Source: Paludibacter sp. (GTDB lineage: Bacteria; Bacteroidota; Bacteroidia; Bacteroidales; Paludibacteraceae). From it: 16,823 bases of DNA. The notes beneath the pieces were generated by a model. It searched no databases. It was not told where the DNA came from and saw only the letters and a program-made list of their open reading frames with translations. The position numbers and the translations under genes are program-made. The stretch is from contig JAQTOL010000017.1 of NCBI GenBank assembly GCA_028748945.1, positions 1-16,823 on the forward strand, in the 5' to 3' direction. How positions within the stretch are numbered: the first letter of the stretch is position 1; each line of letters starts with the position of its first letter. Shown here piece by piece: positions 1-9,672 of this stretch.

Positions 1-1
1 A

Positions 2-718
2 AATGCCTGGGCTCCCTGCATTGTGGAGAAGAAAATTGATGGAGTCTATAAATACTTTTACTATTTCACGGCAGCTCAAAAAATCGGGGTGGCTGTAGCC
101 GACAATCCTGCCGGTCCTTTTATCGATTCGGGTAAACCTTTGTTGGACAAACGACCCGATGGAGTCAACCGTGGTCAGGTGATTGATCCGGATGTATTTA
201 CCGATCCGGCAACGAACAAAAGTTACCTTTATTGGGGAAACGGTTTTATGGCCGGAGCCGAACTGAATGACGATATGACTTCCATCAAACCCGAAACAAC
301 CACAATTTTAAAACCGGACAAATCGTTCAGGGAAGGAACATATGTATTTTTCCGCAAAGGCATTTACTATTTTATGTGGTCGGAGGATGACACCCGAAGT
401 GAGAACTATCAGGTACGCTATGGAGTCGCATCTTCTCCGCTGGGTAAAATACTTATTCCAAAAGAAAATCTGGTTATTGCCAAAAACAAAGAAGCCGGCA
501 TTTATGGTACCGGTCACAATTCGGTGCTTCAAATCCCCGGAAAAGATGAATGGTATATTGTTTATCACCGCTTTAATTACCCGAAAGGAATAAAGATGGG
601 CGATGCAGCAGGCTTTAACCGCGAAGTATGTATTGATAAAATGGAATTCAATGCCGATGAGAGTATTAAACAGGTTATTCCGACACATAAAGGAATTGAA
701 CCGGTAAGTTTAAAATAA
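2..718 (+). CDS. Glycoside hydrolase family 43 protein, 5' end cut by the window edge
   Basis: The reading frame is already open at the window's first bases. It reads NAWAPCIVEK before the GTG at 23, so that GTG is internal and the true start lies upstream. GH43 enzymes are five-bladed beta-propellers, mostly arabinofuranosidases or xylosidases. Visible landmarks are the WAP motif (codons 8-16), IDPDVF with the Asp that tunes the acid (codon 185-187), REGTYVF with the presumed acid Glu (332-334), and GTGHNSV with the propeller-centre His (515-517). The catalytic base Asp would be in the missing N-terminal part. The stop lies 17 bp before the GH51 gene, so the two are probably one operon, and alpha-L-arabinofuranosidase activity is the most likely role. 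The subfamily and exact linkage cannot be judged from this fragment. Confidence 0.9.
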   Translation, partial: NAWAPCIVEKKIDGVYKYFYYFTAAQKIGVAVADNPAGPFIDSGKPLLDKRPDGVNRGQVIDPDVFTDPATNKSYLYWGNGFMAGAELNDDMTSIKPETTTILKPDKSFREGTYVFFRKGIYYFMWSEDDTRSENYQVRYGVASSPLGKILIPKENLVIAKNKEAGIYGTGHNSVLQIPGKDEWYIVYHRFNYPKGIKMGDAAGFNREVCIDKMEFNADESIKQVIPTHKGIEPVSLK

Positions 719-735
719 TCAACCCATAGAATAGA

Positions 736-2682
736 ATGAGATTCAAAACTGTTTTTATTGCTGCTATCCTATTCGGTATTTTTCTTTCGGAGAATGCACA
801 AGCAAAGAAAGGATCTTCCAAAGCCATTAGTCCGGACCTCTTCGGTATTTTTTTTGAAGATATCAATTATGCCGCCGATGGAGGGCTTTATGCCGAACTG
901 GTTCAAAATCGTTCCTTCGAATACAGTTTGAGCGATCATAACGGTTGGAATTTGTTTACAGGTTGGGAATATATTACGAAAGGCTATGGCTATGGAACTA
1001 TCTCAGTGGAAACAGGTTCTCCGGTCAACCCAACTAATCCTCATTATGCCGTTTTGAAAATTGAGGACGTTGGGCAAGAAGGTACAGGATTGAAGAACTC
1101 CGGCTTTGACGGTATTCCGGTGAAAGTAGGTGAAAAGTATGATTTTTCCGTTTTTCTTCGTCCGGTTTCGGACAATTCATTTCCGGTTCAGGTAAAACTT
1201 GTTGGTAAAAAAGGAGTTGTTTTAGGTGAAACAAGTTTTTCAACAGACTCCAAAGGCTGGAAAAAATACAGCGCTACACTTACCGTAACACAAACGGATG
1301 ACAGTGCCGGTCTGATTGTGTTGGCCAAAGCAAAAGGAACATTAGCCATCGATATGGTTTCGCTTTTTCCACAAAACACGTTTAAAAACAGACCCAATGG
1401 TCTTCGGGCCGATTTGGCGCAAACCATTGCCGACCTGAAACCCAAATTTATGCGTTTCCCGGGCGGCTGTCTGGTACACGGTGACGGTCTGGGCAATATG
1501 TATCGTTGGGAAAATACAATTGGACCGGTGGAACAACGAGTTGCTCAACGAAATATATGGGGTTATCATCAGACAGCCGGCCTGGGTTATTTCGAATACT
1601 TTCAGTTTTGCGAAGACATAGGAGCAAAACCGCTTCCGGTTGTCCCGGCAGCGGTGAGTTGTCAGAATTCGGGTGGAACCTGGCGAATCGGTGGAACCGG
1701 TCAAAAAGGAATTCAACTGAGTGAAATGAATGATTATATTCAGGAAATATTGGATCTGATTGAGTATGCCAATGGTCCGGTTACTTCTACTTTTGGTGCT
1801 AAACGGGCAGAAGCCGGCCATCCAAAACCGTTCAATCTGGAATATATCGGTATTGGAAACGAAGACAAACAAACACCCGAATTCAGGGAACGGTTTAAAC
1901 TCATTTACGATGTGCTGAAAGCAAAACATCCTGAAATTACTATAATTGGAACAGTGGGTCCCTCCCCAAAAGGAGAAGATTTTGACCTGGGTTGGAATTT
2001 TGCCACTAAACTGACAGTTCCCATGGTTGATGAGCATTATTATGAAAGTCCGGAATGGTTTATTGCCAATCAAAAACGCTACGATTCTTACGACCGCACA
2101 AAATCGAAAGTATATCTGGGCGAATATGCCTCCCGGGGCAATACTTTGTTCAATGCCCTTGCCGAAGCAGCTTTTATGACTTCGCTGGAACGAAACGGGG
2201 ATGTGGTTCATTTGGCATCCTATGCACCAATGTTGGCCAAAGAAGGCCATACCCAATGGAATCCGGACATGATTTATTTCAATAATACAACGGTTTATCG
2301 TACACCCAATTATTTTGTTCAGCAACTATTTTCAGTCAATCAGGGCGATCGTTATTTTTCAGATATTATTTCTACAGAGAATAGGCAAGACTCAACGCTG
2401 GCATTTTCGTGTGTTCGGGACAATAAATCGGGGGATGTAATTATTAAACTGGTGAATTACAGCAAAACAGAAAAGAACCTGAAAATAGATTTGTCTGCTT
2501 TTAAGGGTATTGGAACAAAAGCAACTCTTACACAGCTTACAGGAGATGCTAATGCCAAAAACTCTTTCGAAAGCCCTTCCAACGTTTCTCCATCTAATTC
2601 CGAATTAAATGCCCCAAAACGTTTTAGCTATTCTACACAACCAATGTCTTTGACAATCATAAAAATAAAAGGGAACAAATAA
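736..2682 (+). CDS. Alpha-L-arabinofuranosidase, family GH51, exported
   Basis: This 648-residue protein would release terminal alpha-L-arabinofuranose from arabinan, arabinoxylan or arabinogalactan. Residues 1-23 form a signal peptide ending in AQA, implying export to the periplasm or beyond. The GH51 N-terminal signature follows directly (SPDLFGIFFEDINYAADGG). Residues about 90-215 look like an inserted beta-sandwich resembling a carbohydrate-binding module. The TIM barrel then carries MRFPGG (from 239), GNE with the acid/base Glu376, DEHYYES, and LGEYAS with the nucleophile Glu463. A C-terminal beta domain ends the protein. Both catalytic Glu residues are present and the length is normal for the Bacteroidota-type enzyme. 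The 17-bp gap after the GH43 gene suggests translation from one message. A perfect hairpin begins just past the stop codon. Confidence 0.95.
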   Translation: MRFKTVFIAAILFGIFLSENAQAKKGSSKAISPDLFGIFFEDINYAADGGLYAELVQNRSFEYSLSDHNGWNLFTGWEYITKGYGYGTISVETGSPVNPTNPHYAVLKIEDVGQEGTGLKNSGFDGIPVKVGEKYDFSVFLRPVSDNSFPVQVKLVGKKGVVLGETSFSTDSKGWKKYSATLTVTQTDDSAGLIVLAKAKGTLAIDMVSLFPQNTFKNRPNGLRADLAQTIADLKPKFMRFPGGCLVHGDGLGNMYRWENTIGPVEQRVAQRNIWGYHQTAGLGYFEYFQFCEDIGAKPLPVVPAAVSCQNSGGTWRIGGTGQKGIQLSEMNDYIQEILDLIEYANGPVTSTFGAKRAEAGHPKPFNLEYIGIGNEDKQTPEFRERFKLIYDVLKAKHPEITIIGTVGPSPKGEDFDLGWNFATKLTVPMVDEHYYESPEWFIANQKRYDSYDRTKSKVYLGEYASRGNTLFNALAEAAFMTSLERNGDVVHLASYAPMLAKEGHTQWNPDMIYFNNTTVYRTPNYFVQQLFSVNQGDRYFSDIISTENRQDSTLAFSCVRDNKSGDVIIKLVNYSKTEKNLKIDLSAFKGIGTKATLTQLTGDANAKNSFESPSNVSPSNSELNAPKRFSYSTQPMSLTIIKIKGNK

Positions 2683-2683
2683 C

Positions 2684-2726
2684 AAAACGATTGTTTGGCT
2701 GATCATTAAAGCCAAACAATCGTTTT
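2684..2726. terminator. Bidirectional hairpin terminator between convergent genes
   Basis: A perfect 17-bp inverted repeat (2684-2700 pairing with 2710-2726) encloses a 9-nt loop. The outer stem is AAAACG/CGTTTT, so each strand ends in a U-run. It sits 2 bp after the GH51 stop and 45 bp from the stop of the convergent cation transporter gene, so it can serve both. Confidence 0.9.
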
Positions 2727-2771
2727 TGATATTCAACATATAATTCCCGGAATCTCTGTTTCCGAAAACGT

Positions 2772-3410
2772 TTAATCTTCACATTCATCACACGCGCAAA
2801 CTTTCCCTTTTGCCTTTTCAAAGGCTTCTCTCCCTTCGTTAAAGGAAAAATAAATCAGTCCCAATGCACCGATAGCATCGGCGTAAATAAATCCGGTCAA
2901 TTCATATAGCAGGCTTGAAACCAGCAATACAATCGACATATACACACAAATCTTCGTGCAGTTGCTGTCTGAAATAATGGGCTGTGAATTGAGTTGCTGA
3001 CCGACTCTTTTCTTAGCCATCATAAGCCAGCTCATGATAACGATTGAAATAAGAGAGATAATGATGCCCCAAAATGTGGTTTCGGGTTTATGACCATTAA
3101 TAACATTCAGGATAGTTCCGGCCAACAATCCGGCTGATAAGAGATAAAAGGCGGTTCCGGTGATTTTCAGGGCGCTGATCTCAAATTTGTTTTTTGAACT
3201 TTCGGGATTCCGGCTAATGCGTAAAATCATAACGGCAATGCCAATGCCCGACATCACTTCAATAAAACTATCGATCCCAAACCCAAATAAAGTCAGTGTC
3301 TGGTCCTCATAACCCAGTGCTATGGAAACAATTCCTTCAATTATATTATAGAATATGGTAAACAGGCTTAATTGATAAGCTCGTTTATATATTTTTTTTT
3401 CGTCTTCCAT
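2772..3410 (-). CDS. Cation-efflux (CDF)-type membrane protein, divergent
   Basis: This 212-residue protein has about six hydrophobic segments (near residues 14-33, 42-63, 83-105, 112-131, 156-173 and 177-192), matching the CDF transmembrane domain. There is no long cytoplasmic C-terminal domain. TM1 carries N22/E25. TM2 carries D47-x3-E51 where classical CDF zinc exporters have (H/D)xxxD. Before TM5 lies D148-x-N150-C151-x3-C155, and D178 starts the last helix without the usual His partner. The tail ends in CACDEC (205-210), a possible metal-binding knot. Metal export from the cytoplasm is the family expectation, but substrate and activity are uncertain. I chose the ATG at 3410; the frame extends to a TTG at 3440 with nothing to recommend it. 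It lies 73 bp downstream of the DUF418 gene and is probably cotranscribed with it. Confidence 0.8.
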   Translation of the reverse strand: MEDEKKIYKRAYQLSLFTIFYNIIEGIVSIALGYEDQTLTLFGFGIDSFIEVMSGIGIAVMILRISRNPESSKNKFEISALKITGTAFYLLSAGLLAGTILNVINGHKPETTFWGIIISLISIVIMSWLMMAKKRVGQQLNSQPIISDSNCTKICVYMSIVLLVSSLLYELTGFIYADAIGALGLIYFSFNEGREAFEKAKGKVCACDECED

Positions 3411-3483
3411 TTTTTTGTTTGATTTGTATTTCCAACTCAAACAGTTGAAAAAGCCGAAGGTTTAGATGAAACTGCACATTAAC

Positions 3484-4650
3484 TTATTTCGAACCAATCC
3501 AGGTAGCCTTGTGCCAGAGAATTTCAAGTGGCCCCTGCTTGTGATGCTTAAACCACCGGTAGCTGAAATATCCCTGCAAAACAGCCAATGTGATGCCGAT
3601 GAATAAGCAGTAAGTAGCTCCGGTGTATTCGTATAATCCTAATCCGAAACCATAGTAAATAAATGAACCAATCATCGATTGCATAATGTAGTTTGATAAA
3701 CTCATGCGTCCAATGGGAGAAAAAATATTCAGGATCCTGCCGAAAGTGCCGGTTTGAAAAAGCAATACAAAACCCGACACCAAAACAAACATAAATGCCA
3801 TATTGGTCCACGACTTTTCCATTATTACCAGCGGACGACGAACGGCTGTATTACTAATCCAGTCATGCAATCCATTTTGAAAGATAAATAAGGGGATAAA
3901 TAATACGGTTGCAACTACAAGTGTTTTCATCCAGAATTTTTTATTTTCAGTTGATACAACAAACAAGGATTTTCTGCCGGCCAGCATACCAAGCAAAAAT
4001 AAAGACAAGGTTTGGAAAACACGCCCTACTTCCCACGACCATATTATTACACCCATTTTTCCGTTGGTCAGGTTGCCAATGACCGTTTTCACAAATGAAT
4101 CGCCTGTGATATACTCCCCCATCCTGTCAAAGTAAGATCCGGCAATATGGCTGACTGGCTTTATATCCGGATTCAGAATTGCATTAATCAAGTTCATCAT
4201 TTCGTAAGGTTGCAGCATGAAGATAAGTGCAATCCAGAAAACCATCTTGTTGTTTAATTTGGCAAAAGGGATAATAAAGAATCCGATAACGGCATAAATG
4301 GTCAGAATATCACCTTCGTAGAATGCTGAATTAATCAGACCAAAGCCAAGCAAAAGCAACAATCTCCACGCAAATCTGCCTCTGAAGTCTTTCCCTTTTT
4401 TCTCCTGATTATTGGACTGAATAAAGTAAGTCAAACCAAAAAGTAAGGCGAAAATGGCATAGGATTTTCCTGAAAACAGAAAAAAAAGTGTATCCCAGAT
4501 TCCTTTATCAATGGGCGGCATCCATACGGGAAGATTTTTAGGGGAGAAATAAAAGTCGAAATGTTCCAGATTATGCAATAACATGATGGACACGATAGCA
4601 AACCCACGAAGGGCGTCAACTACCTGAAGACGGGATTGATTTGAATTCAT
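3484..4650 (-). CDS. DUF418 family multi-pass membrane protein (YeiB-like)
   Basis: This 388-residue integral membrane protein opens with SRLQVVDALRGFAIVSIMLLHN, the D-x-x-RG-x-A...H pattern shared by DUF418/YeiB proteins and distantly by membrane acyltransferases. About ten hydrophobic helices follow. The C-terminal DUF418 block is recognisable around SPIGRMSLSNYIMQS and ends in YRWFKHHKQGPLEILWH. The molecular function of the family is not established; roles in transport or in acylation of envelope components have been suggested from its similarity to acyltransferases. I chose the ATG at 4650 because the family pattern starts seven residues later. The frame runs back to a TTG at 4725, but that stretch shows no family similarity. 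It precedes the CDF gene on the same strand and has no obvious link to the flanking glycosidases. Confidence 0.85.
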   Translation of the reverse strand: MNSNQSRLQVVDALRGFAIVSIMLLHNLEHFDFYFSPKNLPVWMPPIDKGIWDTLFFLFSGKSYAIFALLFGLTYFIQSNNQEKKGKDFRGRFAWRLLLLLGFGLINSAFYEGDILTIYAVIGFFIIPFAKLNNKMVFWIALIFMLQPYEMMNLINAILNPDIKPVSHIAGSYFDRMGEYITGDSFVKTVIGNLTNGKMGVIIWSWEVGRVFQTLSLFLLGMLAGRKSLFVVSTENKKFWMKTLVVATVLFIPLFIFQNGLHDWISNTAVRRPLVIMEKSWTNMAFMFVLVSGFVLLFQTGTFGRILNIFSPIGRMSLSNYIMQSMIGSFIYYGFGLGLYEYTGATYCLFIGITLAVLQGYFSYRWFKHHKQGPLEILWHKATWIGSK

Positions 4651-4775
4651 AAATTGAAAGTCAACTTGATTATAACTAAGAATGCTAACGTAATTTGACC
4701 GGAGACAATATCTTAAGAAATACAACTGTTTATAATTATATCACAGATCTAATTACTTAGATGATTTTTCGCCAC

Positions 4776-4783
4776 CAAAATTA
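4776..4783 (-). promoter_or_regulatory. Putative -7 box for the DUF418-CDF unit
   Basis: On the minus strand these bases read TAATTTTG, matching the Bacteroidota -7 consensus TAnnTTTG. No convincing -33 TTTG is seen at the expected distance. The implied leader before the ATG at 4650 is roughly 120 nt. Confidence 0.4.
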
Positions 4784-4921
4784 GCAATTATTTCTTATAA
4801 TTAAGCTAATCCATTAAAAATAATCAACATTTCAAATGACAACTTATTCGGTTGAATGACCGGACACGAATTTGAAATTAAACTTATTTTATTTTCCCCT
4901 TTATTGAATGAATTCTTTACC

Positions 4922-4949
4922 TTGAGAAAGAAAAGAATATTTAATTTTG
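4922..4949 (+). promoter_or_regulatory. Putative promoter of the GH43 galactanase-like gene
   Basis: A TAATTTTG box (4942-4949) fits the Bacteroidota -7 consensus TAnnTTTG. A TTG (4922-4924) lies 17 nt upstream as a weak -33 element. Transcription would start about 45 nt before the ATG at 5000. No operator or sigma/anti-sigma signature is visible. Confidence 0.45.
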
Positions 4950-4999
4950 CAATGAATATTTCCAAATAAACAGCCCGATTAAAATTTTGCTTCAAGAAA

Positions 5000-5995
5000 A
5001 TGAAAACTAAAAAAACACATTCTATATCCAAATCTATTTTACTTTTTATCTTAATAGGTTTTACTTCCGGCATATTCGCTCAGTCGATGGAGACAAAAAC
5101 CAGTATCCTTAATGGACAGGATTTTACAGACATAAACGGAACGGTAATTACTGCTCATGGCGGAGGATTTCTAAAGGTAGGTGACTATTATTATTGGTTG
5201 GGTGAAAATCGGAAAAATGGTGTTTTTGTTTCCTGTTACCGGTCAAAGGATTTGATGAATTGGGAATTTCGTGCCGATTTACTGACAAGAGAATCTAATC
5301 CGGCACTCGATCGGGCCAATATTGAAAGACCCAAAGTCATTTACAACGAAAAGACCAAAAAATACATTATGTGGATGCACTATGAATATGGACGCGATTA
5401 CAGTTATGCTCGTGCAGCCGTTGCCTTTTCAGATAATATTGAGAAACCGTTTACTTTCCTGAAAAGTTTCCGTCCTTTCGAAAACATGTCACGCGACTGT
5501 ACTTTATACAAAGACGAAGACGGAACGGCATACTTCCTTTCGGCTGCCCGCGAAAATTATGATATGATGTTGTACAAACTGACTGATGATTATCTGGATG
5601 CGAAAGAACAAATTGCAACGCTTTGGCCCGGTGGACACCGTGAAGCTCCTGCTCTGGTAAAACGGGGTGATTACTACTTTTTAATGACATCCGGTTGCAC
5701 CGGTTGGACGCCAAATCAGGGAAAATATGCGTACGCCAAATCAATACTCGGACCTTGGTCCGATCTGAAAGATATTGGAAATTCAACTACTTACGATTCT
5801 CAATCCACTTTTATTTTGCCAATTAAAGGGAATAAAAAAACCAATTATTTGTATGTAGGCGACCGTTGGGATGGAAAAAAATATTCCAATTCAACCTATA
5901 TTTTCTTACCTTTGACATTCGAAAATGACAGTACCATGGAACTAAAATGGATGGATAAAATCAGTCCAAATGTTCAAACCGGAATGATTGATTAG
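5000..5995 (+). CDS. Exported GH43 protein, exo-beta-1,3-galactanase type (GH43_24-like)
   Basis: This 331-residue protein has a signal peptide (1-28, ending FAQ) followed by a single five-bladed propeller. The order of motifs fits GH43 subfamily 24, which releases galactose from the beta-1,3-galactan backbone of type II arabinogalactan. NIERPKV carries E109, RDCTLYKDEDG carries D166, REAPALV carries the presumed acid E215, and DSQSTF carries Q268. The opening blade reads ITAHGGGFLKVGDYYYWLGENR and lacks the Asp that serves as catalytic base in most GH43 enzymes. In characterised members of this subfamily a Gln takes that role, and Q268 is the natural counterpart. The GH2 gene starts 125 bp downstream on the same strand. 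The subfamily call rests on motif recall, not alignment. Confidence 0.82.
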   Translation: MKTKKTHSISKSILLFILIGFTSGIFAQSMETKTSILNGQDFTDINGTVITAHGGGFLKVGDYYYWLGENRKNGVFVSCYRSKDLMNWEFRADLLTRESNPALDRANIERPKVIYNEKTKKYIMWMHYEYGRDYSYARAAVAFSDNIEKPFTFLKSFRPFENMSRDCTLYKDEDGTAYFLSAARENYDMMLYKLTDDYLDAKEQIATLWPGGHREAPALVKRGDYYFLMTSGCTGWTPNQGKYAYAKSILGPWSDLKDIGNSTTYDSQSTFILPIKGNKKTNYLYVGDRWDGKKYSNSTYIFLPLTFENDSTMELKWMDKISPNVQTGMID

Positions 5996-6108
5996 ATTCA
6001 GAAGGATTTTTCAATATCCTTAATGGATCTGTTGCTTATTACCGGAAAAATGTTTTTCATTTCAAATCATTTTGATGTAATCTAAATTTAAATATTTACT
6101 ATAACTAA

Positions 6109-9231
<3,123 letters not shown>

Positions 9232-9260
9232 TCATCAGATACTTTTAAATTTTTAAATCA

Positions 9261-9291
9261 AAAGGTCGGAATGCAATGCATCCCGGCCTTT
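9261..9291 (+). terminator. Hairpin terminator after the GH2 gene
   Basis: The arms 9261-9274 and 9278-9291 pair (one G-T pair, one internal mismatch) around an AAT loop. The outer part is AAAGGTCGG/CCGGCCTTT, followed by TTATTTTT. It lies 30 nt after the GH2 stop and closes the glycosidase unit. Confidence 0.8.
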
Positions 9292-9499
9292 TATTTTTGG
9301 TTTCTCCGTTCAATTCTTATCTGAAAAATGCGATAATTTCTTATGAATGAGTTCCATTTTTTTAAAGATTAATTAAATCTAAAAAAATAATCATCAGGAC
9401 AATGAATCGCTTTTTTTAATCATCAAAGTCTGAATTTATCCGTTTTCTGCACTTTTTTTAGGCTTTAAACAATAAAAAACAAAAATAATGTGCTGAAAA

Positions 9500-9532
9500 T
9501 TTGGCTCGTACCTACTTGTTTTTGTTATTTTG
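9500..9532 (+). promoter_or_regulatory. Putative topA promoter P1
   Basis: A TTTG (9500-9503) and a TATTTTG box (9526-9532) lie 22 nt apart, close to the Bacteroidota -33/-7 arrangement, though the -7 box is one base shorter than TAnnTTTG. The box continues into TTTGCACCCGAA, a block nearly repeated at the ychF promoter. Confidence 0.5.
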
Positions 9533-9554
9533 CACCCGAATTCATTAAACCTTG

Positions 9555-9562
9555 TACTTTCG
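9555..9562 (+). promoter_or_regulatory. Possible second topA promoter P2
   Basis: TACTTTCG differs from TAnnTTTG at one base. The TTTG at 9529-9532, part of the P1 box, lies 22 nt upstream and could act as its -33 element. This is a weak prediction. Confidence 0.3.
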
Positions 9563-9672
9563 CTAAAAATATTTTGTTTTTAATTAACAAATTAGCTTAT
9601 TCATTTTAATTGTACAGAAAGGAATCAACTATCAATCGTTAATTATTAATTTATAATTTATAATTCATCCGT

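Larger units (their letters stand above)
4651..4999. other. 349-bp divergent intergenic region
   Basis: This AT-rich spacer lies between the start of the DUF418 gene (leftward) and the galactanase-like GH43 gene (rightward). It holds one promoter-like box for each direction. A 90-codon leftward open frame from 5073 to 4801 shows no protein-like pattern and is not called. No structured RNA or repeat was recognised. Confidence 0.6.
9232..9672. other. 441-bp spacer between the GH2 gene and topA
   Basis: The left end holds the GH2 terminator. The middle (about 9300-9490) is AT-rich with homopolymer A and T runs and no gene-like frame. The right end carries the presumed topA promoters and a leader of about 110-130 nt rich in AATTTATAATT-like words. 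A 13-nt word, AAATAATCATCAG, occurs at 9226-9238 and again at 9385-9397; it is likely coincidental. Confidence 0.6.

Noticed and set aside
23..25. GTG at 23 as the start of the first GH43 gene
   Set aside because: The frame is open to the window edge, and the upstream codons encode the conserved WAP motif of GH43, so the gene begins outside the window.
1342..2325. A 327-codon open frame on the minus strand inside the GH51 gene
   Set aside because: It is antisense to well-conserved GH51 motifs including both catalytic Glu. Its product is rich in Cys, His and Phe with no recognisable pattern, as expected for a shadow frame.
3411..3440. TTG-started N-terminal extension of the CDF-type protein
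   Set aside because: The extra ten residues are not family-like, and an ATG follows at 3410. The same reasoning applies to TTG extensions of the DUF418 gene (to 4725) and the AlkZ-like gene (to 15800).
6002..6060. Terminator between the galactanase-like GH43 and the GH2 gene
   Set aside because: Only a 6-bp stem (6002-6007 with 6016-6021) without a following T-run is present, so an end signal is not supported and readthrough remains possible.
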